Assembly: GCA_021604525.1 (NCBI GenBank)
Contig: BQJD01000020.1
Span: 1-64,000, forward strand
Reading direction: 5' to 3'
Origin: a marine bacterium B5-7
GTDB taxonomy: Bacteria; Pseudomonadota; Gammaproteobacteria; Arenicellales; CAJQKF01
DNA: 64,000 nucleotides
The position numbers and the translations under genes are program-made. Below the pieces are notes generated by a model that was given only the letters and a program-made list of their open reading frames with translations, had not been told where the DNA came from and made no database searches. Shown in pieces: positions 1 through 10,249 of this stretch. The stretch's first letter is position 1; every line of letters begins with the position of its first letter.

Positions 1-391
<391 letters not shown>

Positions 392-493
392 AAGCTTTTT
401 TGGCCTCTTAAAGAGACCTGCTCTTTCGAGCCAAACTTCTGGATTGAAAGTCAAGAATCGACTGAAGCGCCCTCACAATCTGCTTGGTATTAA

Positions 494-522
494 CTTTTAA
501 AAGAGCTAGATGGCAAGCCATC
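494..522 (-). promoter_or_regulatory. rrn leader boxB/boxA antitermination signals
   Basis: On the minus strand a perfect 6-bp hairpin (GATGGC-TT-GCCATC, 509-522) is followed directly by TAGCTCTTTTAAAAG (494-508). The second element resembles the ribosomal boxA consensus TGCTCTTTAACA. The order boxB then boxA between promoter and 16S matches the classical Nus-factor antitermination site of proteobacterial rrn operons. The position, about 100 bp before the 16S 5' end, fits. Confidence 0.7.
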
Positions 523-534
523 CAAGGAGCGCGA

Positions 535-562
535 ATTATACGCTCGCGACGATTTTCGTCAA
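535..562 (-). promoter_or_regulatory. proximal rrn promoter
   Basis: The minus strand reads TTGACG (557-562), a 16-bp spacer, then a perfect TATAAT (535-540). A GC-rich discriminator (TCGCGCTCC) follows, as in stringently controlled stable-RNA promoters. Transcription should start near 528, just before the boxB/boxA leader. Confidence 0.8.
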
Positions 563-712
563 CCAATATTTTTCACTGTTTTGAAAATCAAAGGCTGATA
601 AATTGTCACTCCCCTTGCAATATTTCGGGATTCATCTCGTGATGACAACCCAACTGAAAAATAGCGTTCCAGCCGAAGCCAAACACCGTCGTCAGCTGCT
701 TGGGGAGGCGCG

Positions 713-768
713 ATTATACAAGCAGAATTGGTTTTGACCAGCCCAATTCCAATGTTTTTTTTATAAAG
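713..768 (-). promoter_or_regulatory. distal rrn promoter with AT-rich upstream element
   Basis: A second perfect TATAAT on the minus strand at 713-718 is followed by TCGCGCC, nearly the same discriminator as the proximal promoter. The -35 is weak (CTGGTC at 736-741, 17-bp spacer). An A/T run at about 751-768 lies just upstream and could act as an UP element compensating for it. Tandem promoters are usual for rrn operons. The rest of 392-826 holds no gene that I can support. Confidence 0.6.
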
Positions 769-826
769 CTAACGAAAGGCCCAAAAGCCGCGGGAAATTC
801 GATCAATTTAACTTTCAGTTGTTGTC

Positions 827-2035
827 TCAATTGAGCATGATTTTGGCAAATTTTCTCTTTCCGACCTGCACAACCCCCGAAAACCCTGACCGTACAATCC
901 ATTTCTTGTCACTAACTGGCTGCTGATCCACACGTACTGCGCCTTGATCGATCATCCGCATGCCTTCCCCGTTGCTGGAAACGAGACCACACTGACGCAA
1001 GAGGCTGGCAATCGGTATGCCGGATGAGCCGGCATTCAACTCAATTTCTGTAATTTCTTCAGGTAGAGCACCTTTCTGAAATCGATTGATGAACTCGTCA
1101 CGCGCGCGGATCGCATCGGCTCTTGAATGAAATCGTCCAACTATTTCCTCGCCTAGCAGAAACTTGATGTCACGTGGATTTTTACCATCAGCAATCTGGC
1201 GCTTGAATTGTTCAATTTCATCAAGTGATCGAAAACTCAGAAGTTCGAAATACCGCCACATGAGATCATCAGAGACAGACATCAGCTTACCGAACATATC
1301 TGCTGGTGCATCTGTGATGCCAATATAGTTGTTTAATGACTTGGACATCTTGTTAACACCATCCAGGCCTTCAAGAATCGGTACAGTCATGACCACCTGG
1401 GGTTTTTGACCGTACTGCTTTTGAAGCTCGCGACCGACCAGGAGATTAAATTTCTGATCTGTGCCACCAAGCTCAACATCTGACCGCATAACCACTGAAT
1501 CGTACCCTTGCATCAGTGGATAGAGAAATTCGTGAATCGATATCGGCTGCCCACTCTTGTAACGCTTATCGAAATCATCTCGTTCCAGCATCCGTGCCAC
1601 GGTGTATCTGGCTGCCAGCTTAATCATGCCTCGAGCACCTAACTTGTCGCCCCACGTTGAATTAAACGCGACTCTGGTCAGATCAGGATCAAGTATTCGG
1701 AAAACCTGTGATTTATATGTATCGGCGTTTGCAGTAACTTCTTCTGCAGTCATCGGCGGGCGCGTAGTGTTTTTCCCTGTGGGATCACCTATTAACCCGG
1801 TGAAATCGCCGATTAGAAATGTCACCTGGTGACCCAGGCGCTGAAACTGGGCCATCTTATTAATAAGTACCGTATGACCCAGATGAAGGTCAGGAGCGGT
1901 TGGATCGAACCCTGCCTTAACCTCAAGGGTTTTTCCGGCTGACAGTTGCTGCTTGAGCTCATCAGCAACAAGTACTTCGTCTGTACCGCGCACCAGCTCC
2001 GTAAATTCGTCTTGACTCGATTCCCTGATATTCAC
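827..2035 (-). CDS. tyrS: tyrosyl-tRNA synthetase (TyrZ-type)
   Basis: Class I aminoacyl-tRNA synthetase that charges tRNA-Tyr in the cytoplasm. The HIGH motif appears as LHLGH and the KMSKS loop is intact (NKMSKSL). This marks the KMSKS-type enzyme, as in Pseudomonas TyrZ, rather than the E. coli KFGKT type. An S4-like tRNA-binding tail lies at the C terminus. I chose the GTG at 2033-2035 because AAGGTG stands six bases upstream and the resulting 402 residues match the family; an in-frame ATG at 2101 would add 22 residues but has no ribosome-binding site. The gene lies directly upstream of the 16S gene. A hairpin (2105-2136) sits in its leader. Confidence 0.93.
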   Translation of the reverse strand: MNIRESSQDEFTELVRGTDEVLVADELKQQLSAGKTLEVKAGFDPTAPDLHLGHTVLINKMAQFQRLGHQVTFLIGDFTGLIGDPTGKNTTRPPMTAEEVTANADTYKSQVFRILDPDLTRVAFNSTWGDKLGARGMIKLAARYTVARMLERDDFDKRYKSGQPISIHEFLYPLMQGYDSVVMRSDVELGGTDQKFNLLVGRELQKQYGQKPQVVMTVPILEGLDGVNKMSKSLNNYIGITDAPADMFGKLMSVSDDLMWRYFELLSFRSLDEIEQFKRQIADGKNPRDIKFLLGEEIVGRFHSRADAIRARDEFINRFQKGALPEEITEIELNAGSSGIPIASLLRQCGLVSSNGEGMRMIDQGAVRVDQQPVSDKKWIVRSGFSGVVQVGKRKFAKIMLN

Positions 2036-2104
2036 CTGGGACACCTTATATATGTATGTCGAAGTTTGATTAAATATATACCGTCGATACTCGCGGAACA
2101 TCCA

Positions 2105-2136
2105 GACTTACAGGAATCTGCGAAATCCTGTAAGTC
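2105..2136 (-). promoter_or_regulatory. perfect 11-bp inverted repeat in the tyrS leader
   Basis: GACTTACAGGA (2105-2115) and its exact complement TCCTGTAAGTC (2126-2136) flank a 10-nt loop. The element lies between the likely tyrS promoter and the tyrS start. No T-run follows on either strand, so it is not a simple terminator. It could be an operator or an RNA structure in the 5' leader. Confidence 0.5.
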
Positions 2137-2177
2137 ATATATTCTCGTCGCTAGCGATCGGGCACACGAAGCCGCGG

Positions 2178-2183
2178 ATTATA
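2178..2183 (-). promoter_or_regulatory. probable tyrS -10 element
   Basis: A perfect TATAAT on the minus strand is followed by CCGCGGC, a GC-rich discriminator like those of the two rrn promoters downstream. The -35 is poor (CGTGAG at 17 bp). This is the best promoter candidate in the 410-bp tyrS/M23 divergent interval (2036-2445), which contains no gene I can support. I found no clear promoter for the plus-strand gene. Confidence 0.4.
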
Positions 2184-2445
2184 GTCAATCCAGGCTCTCC
2201 CTCACGATGAAGATCAACGATCTCTGGATGAAATTCCATAACCAACTTTGTGTATCGCTTTAAGTTTCCCCAATAAGTCGATGAATAAATTTTGTATGCC
2301 CACAAAAGACAAAAATACGGACATTAATATCATGTCGCGTGTGCGCGAATCCTTTTGACCTTGACCGTCAACAACGGTAGATTACCGGCCAACTATGGGA
2401 GCCCGTCAGGGAACCTGAACGTCAATTTATAGACCGCATTATTCA

Positions 2446-4188
2446 ATGAGTTCAAACCGACCGGAACTGTTTACAAGCGATCTCAAATTTCTGGTCGACG
2501 CTGACCCACCTCATCGAAAAAGGCGTGGTAATCATTCTCACTGGCTTTTAACTGGCTTTATCGCAGTTCTAGTTGGGGTCTGGCTTGGCAGTGACCCAAG
2601 CGCATCCATTGGGAATGTCGATAGCAACAGTAATCGACGCCTGGCTTCCAATACTACCAGCCAAATTCCTCTGATTGATCCTGATTTTGAATCGTTTGCA
2701 ATCTCCACTTTTGACGACTCAAACAACGTAGATCACTTGGACAATTCATCTGCAGAATCTGTCAATGTCAGTTATGTTGCCTTATCGCAAAATACAGAGA
2801 CCGACCAAAGCATCGACGACGTATTTGACTGGCCAGATAATAGACAGGCCATTACAGGAGTCAGTTTTGGTCCGCTTCTTGGCGACTCCTCGGAAATAAC
2901 TGACCGCTATTTACCCGCAACACTCACTCAACCTGAGTTTACCCCTAATCTTGAAGCCATAAACACAATACCGCACGGCGATGCTCTGGACGAGGCTGTG
3001 GAAACCACCGAGATCCCATCCTCTCGTGCAGTTGCAAGCATTGGTGTTGATCCCCTCGATGGCTATAAGGTGACTACTGATTTCGATCTGAGTGCAATGG
3101 ATGTCGAATCGGGAACCGGATGGCAAGTGATCAACATCCGTAAGGGCGACACGCTTAGCAAAATATTCGGTCGGCTTGGTATAGATCCGGAACTTACTCA
3201 TCGACTTACCTCGAATTCTGAGGGAAAGCGTCTCAATGCATTGCAGACCGGTCCGAACCTTAAAGTTCTATTCGATGAGCAAGGCCAACTCGAGAGCCTC
3301 CGCTACAACATCGATGCAGTTCGTATTCTTGTTGCAAACTTTTCAGATACCCAGATCGACACATCGATCGAAGAACGAACAATTGAAATCCGTCAACGAC
3401 AAGTGAACGGCACCATCCGCAGTTCCCTGTTTCGCGCGGCGACGGAAGCTGGTCTTTCAGATCAGTTTACCTTGCATCTGGCATCGATTTTTAAGTGGAA
3501 TATCGATTTCACACGGGATCTTCATCCCGGCGATCGATTCGCGGTGATATTTGAAGAAAAATTTATTGACGACCGTAAAATTGCCACCGGTGAAATCGTT
3601 GCAGCAGCCTTTTCTATTAATGACCGGAAATACACCGCAATTCGTCACGTTGAGGCAAATGGCGATGTTAACTATTACTCTAGCGATGGCCAGAGTCTTA
3701 GGCGTGCATTTTTACGCTCACCAGTCAAATTTTCACGAATATCTTCCGGTTTTTCGCCCAAAAGATATCATCCCATCTTGAAAAGATGGAAAGCTCACAA
3801 TGGCGTCGACTATGCCGCTCCACGGGGTACTCCCGTACTTGCCACTGCCGGAGGTGTGATTGACTTTGTGGGTCGCAAGGGTGGATATGGTAAGGCTGTG
3901 ATTATTCAGCATGGCCGAAAATACTCCACCTTATATGGACACCTTGACCGTTTCGGGAAAAAAATCCGAACCGGAATGAAAGTACAACAGGGCGATATCA
4001 TTGGCTATGTTGGCAGTACCGGCCTTGCGACAGGGCCACACCTTCATTACGAGTTTCGCATTGCCGGTAAGCACAAGAATCCACTGACCGTCGATGTACC
4101 CCGTGCTCTACCTATCACCGGCGCGGAAAGAACCGCTTTTCTTAAAATGGCCGGAAGCCTTGAACGTAGATTGATTCGCATCCAGTAA
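2446..4188 (+). CDS. membrane-anchored M23 murein endopeptidase (MepM/OapA-like)
   Basis: Zinc metalloprotease expected to cut peptidoglycan cross-links in the periplasm. A single N-terminal membrane segment (about residues 33-49) precedes a long, acidic, low-complexity spacer. A LysM/OapA-like domain begins near WQVINIRKGDTL (about 226). The C-terminal M23 domain carries H451xxxD455 and the H532-L-H534 zinc/catalytic signature. The protein has 580 residues, longer than E. coli MepM because of the spacer. It lies nine bases upstream of anmK, so the two are probably cotranscribed: one gene opens the wall and the other recycles its anhydro-MurNAc. The same pair occurs beside tyrZ in Pseudomonas. 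Confidence 0.9.
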   Translation: MSSNRPELFTSDLKFLVDADPPHRKRRGNHSHWLLTGFIAVLVGVWLGSDPSASIGNVDSNSNRRLASNTTSQIPLIDPDFESFAISTFDDSNNVDHLDNSSAESVNVSYVALSQNTETDQSIDDVFDWPDNRQAITGVSFGPLLGDSSEITDRYLPATLTQPEFTPNLEAINTIPHGDALDEAVETTEIPSSRAVASIGVDPLDGYKVTTDFDLSAMDVESGTGWQVINIRKGDTLSKIFGRLGIDPELTHRLTSNSEGKRLNALQTGPNLKVLFDEQGQLESLRYNIDAVRILVANFSDTQIDTSIEERTIEIRQRQVNGTIRSSLFRAATEAGLSDQFTLHLASIFKWNIDFTRDLHPGDRFAVIFEEKFIDDRKIATGEIVAAAFSINDRKYTAIRHVEANGDVNYYSSDGQSLRRAFLRSPVKFSRISSGFSPKRYHPILKRWKAHNGVDYAAPRGTPVLATAGGVIDFVGRKGGYGKAVIIQHGRKYSTLYGHLDRFGKKIRTGMKVQQGDIIGYVGSTGLATGPHLHYEFRIAGKHKNPLTVDVPRALPITGAERTAFLKMAGSLERRLIRIQ

Positions 4189-4197
4189 GTTCGAAGT

Positions 4198-5316
4198 GTG
4201 AGTCATGGACCCATTGTGAGTACCTACATAGGGTTAATGTCCGGTACCAGCGTCGATAGTGTCGACGGTGCATTGATTAGAATTGATAATGGTGATCTCT
4301 CCCTTCTCCAGACATCGTCAATTGACACACCAGATGCAATACGGAACGAGGCAATTGATCTCATTCGCTCGGATAGACAAAGTCTTGATCGTGCCTGGAG
4401 ACTAGGTAACAAGATGGCGGAAATATTCGCCGATGCCGCTCATCCACTTATTGAAGCTGGCAAAGGTGAGGTTGATGCAATCGGCTGTCATGGCCAGACT
4501 CTCAGGCACTTCCCCAACGACCCGCAATCCCCATTTAGTGTTCAAGTAGTAAATGGCGCAATGCTCGCCATCCGAACAGGCTTACCCTGCATCACAGATT
4601 TTCGATCGGCAGACATGGCGTTGGGCGGCCAAGGTGCCCCTCTCGCCAGTGGGCTCCACGCCAACTGCTTCAGATCACCTGCCATCGATCGGGTTATCGT
4701 CAATATCGGCGGTATTGCCAATGTGACTTCACTGCCAGCTGATTCAGAGGGTTCAATTATTGGTTTTGATACTGGCCCTGGCAACGGCCTGATGGATGAA
4801 TGGGCATTTCGTCATATTGGAACAAGATATGATGCAGACGGCGCTTGGGCAGCAAGCGGTATATGCAGTGACACTCTGCTTGCACGGATGTTAACTGATT
4901 CTTATTTCACTCGATCGGCACCTAAGAGCACCGGGCGAGAATATTTCAATATTAGTTGGCTAGACAAGCACGTGGCGCCCATGGGAGAACTTGACGCGGC
5001 TGACGTACAGGCGACGCTGGTCGAACTGACAGCAACTACTATTGCCAATTCGATTGGCAACTTGTTTAACTCAAAGCCCGGAGTATTGGTTTGCGGTGGG
5101 GGCTATCGAAACAAAATGTTAATGAAACGATTGGCTGCTCGACTTGGCGTCAACACAATTGCTAATACAAGTGCGCTTGGAATTCCGCCTGAATGGGTGG
5201 AATGCGTGACATTTGCATGGCTGGCACATCAACGAATGTCGGGATTACCAGGAAACGTGCCCAGCGTGACAGGCGCCAGAAGAGCTGCCATTCTCGGCGC
5301 GCTCTATCTTCCATAA
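4198..5316 (+). CDS. anmK: anhydro-N-acetylmuramic acid kinase
   Basis: Cytoplasmic enzyme of murein recycling: it hydrolyses the 1,6-anhydro ring of anhMurNAc and phosphorylates it to MurNAc-6-P. The family signature GLMSGTSxDxxD is at residues 12-23. The GFDTGPGN phosphate-binding segment and a second glycine-rich ATP motif (VCGGGYRN) are intact. Length is 372 residues, normal for the family. Translation starts at GTG (4198), nine bases after the M23 peptidase stop. Confidence 0.96.
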   Translation: MSHGPIVSTYIGLMSGTSVDSVDGALIRIDNGDLSLLQTSSIDTPDAIRNEAIDLIRSDRQSLDRAWRLGNKMAEIFADAAHPLIEAGKGEVDAIGCHGQTLRHFPNDPQSPFSVQVVNGAMLAIRTGLPCITDFRSADMALGGQGAPLASGLHANCFRSPAIDRVIVNIGGIANVTSLPADSEGSIIGFDTGPGNGLMDEWAFRHIGTRYDADGAWAASGICSDTLLARMLTDSYFTRSAPKSTGREYFNISWLDKHVAPMGELDAADVQATLVELTATTIANSIGNLFNSKPGVLVCGGGYRNKMLMKRLAARLGVNTIANTSALGIPPEWVECVTFAWLAHQRMSGLPGNVPSVTGARRAAILGALYLP

Positions 5317-5480
5317 ATCACGCGACCTGAAACCGACTTTGCCTGAATATCGAATCAGGTCGGCAGGAACACGCGACTACGGCGTTTGCGTTGCCAGGTT
5401 GACCACTACGGGCAAGGGAGTCTGCGTGACGATTGTTGCATCTGGTAATACGACAGACCGTAAAATCCCGATGCATTCCT

Positions 5481-5825
5481 TCAGATTGAAAACGATGAAC
5501 CACAACCACAAGTGGTTGATGCATTAGGATTTCGCACCACAAAGCGGCTGCCCTGCAAGTCGTTCATAAAATCTATTTCCGCACCCATCAGATATTGATA
5601 GCTCAATGGGTCAACAACGACATTAACCCCTTCATTTTCGATGAGCAGATCTTCTTCATCACGTTCGTTCTCAAACTGGAAGCCGTACTGAAAACCCGAG
5701 CATCCGCCACCTTGAACAAAAACTCGTAACAACAGGTCAGGGTTATTCTTTTGTAGTTTCAGTGCCGCCACCTGCTGTGTAGCAGTATCTGAGAGTTTGA
5801 GCGTCGATACACTGGTTGTAGTCAT
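5481..5825 (-). CDS. erpA: iron-sulfur cluster insertion protein ErpA
   Basis: Small A-type Fe-S carrier that delivers [4Fe-4S] clusters to apo-enzymes. It has 114 residues with the three invariant cysteines C42, C106 and C108 (GGGCSGF and TTCGCGSS). Host targets in this window could include AprB. A perfect TATAAT on the minus strand at 5862-5867 lies about 40 bp upstream of the ATG; the -35 is weak, suggesting an activated promoter. It is convergent with anmK across about 165 bp without a gene. Confidence 0.95.
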   Translation of the reverse strand: MTTTSVSTLKLSDTATQQVAALKLQKNNPDLLLRVFVQGGGCSGFQYGFQFENERDEEDLLIENEGVNVVVDPLSYQYLMGAEIDFMNDLQGSRFVVRNPNASTTCGCGSSFSI

Positions 5826-5913
5826 TTGATCGAAATACGATAAATATTTGGAATGAGTCTTATTATAAGGCTAAATCCAGTAATTTAAACCCGACTCCGC
5901 CATCTGTCACTCG

Positions 5914-6639
5914 CTAGCTGTTTGCCGCCACTACCCAATCGAAACGCCGCTCAATCTCTGTGGTTTTACTCTTTCCAGAGGCGCTCGATGTAACCTGCAC
6001 GATCACCGAGTTCGGCTCAAATCCTTCCGGCAACGTTAATCCACCCTCGATTATCTGAAAATACCTGAATTCCAGATTATCAGGCGAATCACCAATATCG
6101 GCTAACGGAACTCGCGATGCGATACCGTTACTAACGCCCTCTATGTATACCCGGGCCTTCCCAACAATCGATTGTTCATGTTTTAAAGCTTGAACTATGG
6201 TCAATTTGTAGTCATATGCATTGGCTGCCTGACGTGGGCTAATCTCAAAGTCCTGGATTCTGACACCGGATTGGTTATCGCGTGGTGAAATGATGCTTTG
6301 ATAAAAATCGAGTTCCTCACGCAGTTCAGTAATGTAAGACGATGACTCACCAAGTTCCGCTGTTAAAGTCTGATATGCAATATGGTCAACCTGGAGTTGC
6401 CTTTCTATCCGCGCAAGATTTGTACGAATAGTCTCATTTTCCTTCTCAAGTTCCGCATTTCTTGCCCCCAAACGTGACATTTCATCTATTGCCGATCGGT
6501 AGGCTCGTCTTTGTTCGACATTTTCGAGTGACGACCAAACGATTCCCGCCGTAAATACGCCACCAAGCAGCAGCATGGCAGCTATTATCAATAACAACCG
6601 ATGGTTAAGCAGTTTTTTAAAGATATCAGCCGCCTTCAT
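5914..6639 (-). CDS. membrane-anchored coiled-coil protein, DUF6776-type
   Basis: Conserved protein of unknown function, 241 residues from the ATG at 6637-6639. That start removes a non-conserved extension overlapping argC. It has a short basic N terminus, one transmembrane helix at about residues 14-34, then a heptad-rich coiled coil at about 40-115 and a beta-rich C-terminal domain outside the membrane. It begins 25 bases after argC and is probably cotranscribed with it. Its place between argC and erpA is conserved in Pseudomonas. Function not known. Confidence 0.8.
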   Translation of the reverse strand: MKAADIFKKLLNHRLLLIIAAMLLLGGVFTAGIVWSSLENVEQRRAYRSAIDEMSRLGARNAELEKENETIRTNLARIERQLQVDHIAYQTLTAELGESSSYITELREELDFYQSIISPRDNQSGVRIQDFEISPRQAANAYDYKLTIVQALKHEQSIVGKARVYIEGVSNGIASRVPLADIGDSPDNLEFRYFQIIEGGLTLPEGFEPNSVIVQVTSSASGKSKTTEIERRFDWVVAANS

Positions 6640-6664
6640 GGTCTTTTTATGATAATTGGCATTA

Positions 6665-7693
6665 TCAAGGCACCAAGCCTGGTCCCTGAAGACCTGCGGC
6701 CTCATCAAAACCACACATTAAATTCATGTTTTGAATCGCCTGACCAGCTGCACCTTTAACCAAATTATCTTCGACAGAAAGGATCACCACCATATCCCCA
6801 TCTCCCGGCCGATGCCACGAAATACGCACCGTATTCGCTCCTCGAACACTGCGGGTATCCGGATGCGATCCTGCGGGCATAACATCGACAAACGGTTCAT
6901 TCGCAAAACGCGATTCAAACAGCGCTTGAATATCGACGCTACGATCCGGAACTCGAGCATACAAGGTGGCATGAATTCCACGAATCATCGGCACAAGATG
7001 TGGGATGAAAGTTAACTCGACAGGATGTCCGGCGATACGTTCCAGTCCCTGGCAGATCTCAGGCAAATGACGATGGCCGGATGCACCATAGGCCTTGAAG
7101 GAATCACCGGCTTCGCACAAGTTGAATGCAATCTTCTCGGTACGACCAGCTCCGGACACGCCTGACTTGGCGTCGGCAATCAGGCCGCCTTCAACTACGC
7201 CGGCTTCTATCAACGGTAGAAATCCAAGCTGTACCGCGGTTGGATAACAACCTGGATTAGCGACCAACCGAGCGGACTTTACCCGTTCACGCTCTATCTC
7301 CGGCAAGCCATATACTGCGCTAGCAAGTAGCTCTGGCGCAGCGTGTTTCATTCCATACCACCGCTCCCAGAGAGCTTGGTCGGAAATCCTGAAATCCGCC
7401 GACAGGTCAATAACCTTTATCCCCTTGTCGAGTAACTTGCCAACCAAGGTCATGGCAACGCCATTTGGTGTTGCACAGAACACAACATCGCAAGTCCCCA
7501 GATTAACCGTCGCCGGATCTTCGAATTTCAAATCACTGAAACCACGAAGGCTCGGAAACAGCTCACTCACTGGAGTACCTGTTACGTTCCGGGATGTGAT
7601 CACCACGGGTTTAGCATCGGGATGATGCACCAGAAGACGAATAAGTTCTGCCCCCGTGTAGCCCGTTCCACCCACTATTCCAACACTAGCCAT
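6665..7693 (-). CDS. argC: N-acetyl-gamma-glutamyl-phosphate reductase
   Basis: Third step of arginine biosynthesis: NADPH-dependent reduction of N-acetylglutamyl phosphate to the semialdehyde. The N-terminal Rossmann motif [10 protein letters not shown] lies at residues 5-14. The catalytic cysteine is C149 in ANPGCYPT. It has 342 residues, the usual size of the long-type ArgC. A GAGG ribosome-binding site sits just before the ATG. Other arginine biosynthesis genes are not in the window, whereas arginine catabolism genes are (24411-28269). Confidence 0.96.
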   Translation of the reverse strand: MASVGIVGGTGYTGAELIRLLVHHPDAKPVVITSRNVTGTPVSELFPSLRGFSDLKFEDPATVNLGTCDVVFCATPNGVAMTLVGKLLDKGIKVIDLSADFRISDQALWERWYGMKHAAPELLASAVYGLPEIERERVKSARLVANPGCYPTAVQLGFLPLIEAGVVEGGLIADAKSGVSGAGRTEKIAFNLCEAGDSFKAYGASGHRHLPEICQGLERIAGHPVELTFIPHLVPMIRGIHATLYARVPDRSVDIQALFESRFANEPFVDVMPAGSHPDTRSVRGANTVRISWHRPGDGDMVVILSVEDNLVKGAAGQAIQNMNLMCGFDEAAGLQGPGLVP

Positions 7694-7847
7694 AAGACCT
7701 CATATAGCGGTAATAATATTAATTCTGACGTGAACCGAATCAGAGCGTAGTCTATCATCGCCGGTCACCTACCGTGGTCAATACAATAACCTGCTCGGTT
7801 ACACTATCGCCTCATTAAAAATAATCGTAACAGTCGGACAAGCCACC

Positions 7848-8789
7848 ATGAAACGTCAACGCATCCTCGTAACCGGCGGGGCCGGATTTCTAGGTTCACA
7901 TCTGTGCGCCAGATTACTTGAAGAAGGTAATGAAGTCGTTTGTGTCGATAACTATTTTACCGGCAGTAAAAGCAATATTCTCAACCTGTTGGATAATCCG
8001 CTATTTGAAATAATACGGCATGACGTGACATTTCCACTTTATGTCGAGGTCGACTCAATTTACAACCTGGCCTGCCCTGCATCACCAGTGCACTATCAGC
8101 ATGACCCTGTGCAAACAACCAAAACCAGTGTACATGGCGCAATCAATATGCTGGGGCTTGCCAAGCGAATCAATGCACGAATTCTTCAAGCCTCGACATC
8201 AGAGATTTACGGCGATCCGCAAATTCACCCACAGAGCGAAGACTATTGTGGCCATGTAAACCCGATAGGTGTCCGTGCCTGCTATGACGAAGGGAAACGA
8301 TGCGCGGAGACATTGTTTTTCGATTATCACCGCCAACATGATCTGATCATCAAAGTTGCACGAATATTCAATACATATGGACCCAACATGGTGCCCCATG
8401 ATGGCCGGGTAGTATCAAATTTTATCGTTCAGGCACTTCGAAACCAGAATATTACCGTCTATGGAGATGGCTCCCAAACACGTTCGTTTTGTTATGTCGA
8501 TGATTTGGTTGATGGTCTGATCAAACTGATGAACTCCGACGATGACTTCATAGGGCCTGTGAATCTTGGTAATCCAAGTGAATTCAGCATTCTCGATCTC
8601 GCGCAAAAAGTAATTCACTTATGCGGATCAAAAAGCCGGATTGAATACAAGCCACTGCCAATGGACGATCCCAAACAACGATGTCCGGACATATCTTTGG
8701 CTATGAATCATCTTAAATGGAAACCGACAGTTAGTCTTGAAGACGGGTTGACCAAAACAGTTGCCTATTTCCAGAACATCGCACTCTAG
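7848..8789 (+). CDS. UDP-glucuronic acid decarboxylase (UDP-xylose synthase)
   Basis: Extended short-chain dehydrogenase that converts UDP-glucuronate to UDP-xylose, a sugar donor for surface polysaccharide. It has the NAD-binding GGAGFLG motif (residues 10-16), the catalytic Y146xxxK150 and the family segment STSEIYGDP with RIFNTYGP further on. It has 313 residues, normal for the soluble bacterial enzyme. It is monocistronic and convergent with metZ. The glycosyltransferases at 55402-57803 are possible users of such a donor, but nothing in the sequence links them. Confidence 0.93.
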   Translation: MKRQRILVTGGAGFLGSHLCARLLEEGNEVVCVDNYFTGSKSNILNLLDNPLFEIIRHDVTFPLYVEVDSIYNLACPASPVHYQHDPVQTTKTSVHGAINMLGLAKRINARILQASTSEIYGDPQIHPQSEDYCGHVNPIGVRACYDEGKRCAETLFFDYHRQHDLIIKVARIFNTYGPNMVPHDGRVVSNFIVQALRNQNITVYGDGSQTRSFCYVDDLVDGLIKLMNSDDDFIGPVNLGNPSEFSILDLAQKVIHLCGSKSRIEYKPLPMDDPKQRCPDISLAMNHLKWKPTVSLEDGLTKTVAYFQNIAL

Positions 8790-8811
8790 TAGAAGCCGTT
8801 CAGAGCCGAAT

Positions 8812-10029
8812 TTATTCAGGTTTTAGACACGCATCCAACCCGGTCGCCAGATCGCTGACTATATCGTCGATCGCCTCCAAACCTACTGCGACACGGATAA
8901 GTCCCTCAGAGATACCCCCCTTTTGTCGTTGAATATCGCTCAAGCGCCCGTGGGTTGTGGTTGCAGGATGCGTAATAGTGGTTTTTACATCGCCAAGATT
9001 TGCTGTGATGGATAACAACCGGGTTGAATCAATGACACGCCATGCGGCGGCGCGTCCTCCTTCCACTTCGAACGACAGCACGCCACCGAAACCGGATTGT
9101 TGTTTGCATGCCTGTTCATGATGTCGATGCGAAGGGAGACCGGCATAATTTACACGGGTAACCGCACCATGCTGTTCCAGCCAGGTGGCCAGACGCATTG
9201 CATTATCGCAGTGTGCCCGCATCCTGATCGGTAATGTTTCAAGCCCGTTCAACAACACCCAGGCATTGAATGGACTCATGGACGGACCGGCGGTGCGAAG
9301 ATAATTGAAGCAGGCTTCGTGTACTTCTTCGCTACGAGTTACTATGGCACCACCAACGCACCTGCCCTGTCCATCAAGATATTTTGTTGCCGAGTGAACC
9401 ACAACATCAGCACCAAAATCGAGTGGTCGCTGTAATACCGGTGTACAAAACACATTATCGACAACCAGCAAACAATCTGCGTTGTGAGCGATATCGGCAA
9501 GTACAGATAAATCGGCTATCTCACACAGCGGATTCGAGGGTGTCTCGACAAATAAAATCCTCGTGTTATCACGAATTGCATTAACCCACTGATCGGGGTC
9601 GGTCATCGGCACAAACGTAGATTCGATGGCAAAACGTCCGAGTATTTTTTCAAACAAAGACACTGTACTGCCGAAAACATTGGCTGAGACGACCACATGA
9701 TCACCGGCCTTGAGCAATGACTGCATAACCATCTGTATTGCCGCCATGCCCGAGGACGACGCAACGGCGAAGTCAGCGCCCTCAAGACTCGCCAGACGTT
9801 GCTCGAATGTCCGTACTGTCGGATTGGTAAATCGCGAGTAGACATTGCCTGGGGCATTTTCGACGAATCGGGCGGCCGCTTCAGCGGCATTTGCAAACAC
9901 AAAACTCGATGTCAAATAAATCGGATCATTGTGTTCGCCCTCGGGTCCCCGGATTTGACCCGAGCGAATGGCTAATGTATCGCTTTGGTATGGCGAAGGT
10001 TCAAGAGATGGAAATTGAATATCTGACAC
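8812..10029 (-). CDS. metZ: O-succinylhomoserine sulfhydrylase
   Basis: PLP enzyme of the Cys/Met metabolism family that makes homocysteine directly from O-succinylhomoserine and sulfide. The PLP lysine is K216 in SATKYLDGQ. I chose the GTG at 10027-10029 because CGGGAG precedes it by six bases; a GTG at 10056 would add nine residues with no ribosome-binding site. The protein has 405 residues, typical of MetZ. It could instead be a related sulfhydrylase or gamma-synthase, but the TSSFVF and GQGRCVGGA segments favour MetZ. No SAM riboswitch could be recognised upstream. Confidence 0.9.
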   Translation of the reverse strand: MSDIQFPSLEPSPYQSDTLAIRSGQIRGPEGEHNDPIYLTSSFVFANAAEAAARFVENAPGNVYSRFTNPTVRTFEQRLASLEGADFAVASSSGMAAIQMVMQSLLKAGDHVVVSANVFGSTVSLFEKILGRFAIESTFVPMTDPDQWVNAIRDNTRILFVETPSNPLCEIADLSVLADIAHNADCLLVVDNVFCTPVLQRPLDFGADVVVHSATKYLDGQGRCVGGAIVTRSEEVHEACFNYLRTAGPSMSPFNAWVLLNGLETLPIRMRAHCDNAMRLATWLEQHGAVTRVNYAGLPSHRHHEQACKQQSGFGGVLSFEVEGGRAAAWRVIDSTRLLSITANLGDVKTTITHPATTTHGRLSDIQRQKGGISEGLIRVAVGLEAIDDIVSDLATGLDACLKPE

Positions 10030-10249
10030 GGTGAACTCCCGTATGGGGCAGCTCACGGAACTCGCACGACTGGCTGAAAGTCTCCCGTATTTGGGTAGAA
10101 CTAATGGCGGGCAGGATGATCACCCACTCTTTAGCAGCACTTGTTACGCGCCCGCAAGCTGCAGATCAAATCGGCGCACTAAGGCTTCAAAGGTACCCAA
10201 GCAAAATGACTCTGTCAAGAAGTGTGGCATTACCCGCTTGAGAGTTTGG

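Noticed and set aside
2036-2445. T-box leader for tyrS
   Set aside because: No T-box bulge sequence or terminator is present, and T-boxes are not expected in Gammaproteobacteria.
10030-10249. SAM-responsive riboswitch upstream of metZ
   Set aside because: I looked for conserved SAM riboswitch cores and saw none; only two ACGGGAG copies, one being the ribosome-binding site.
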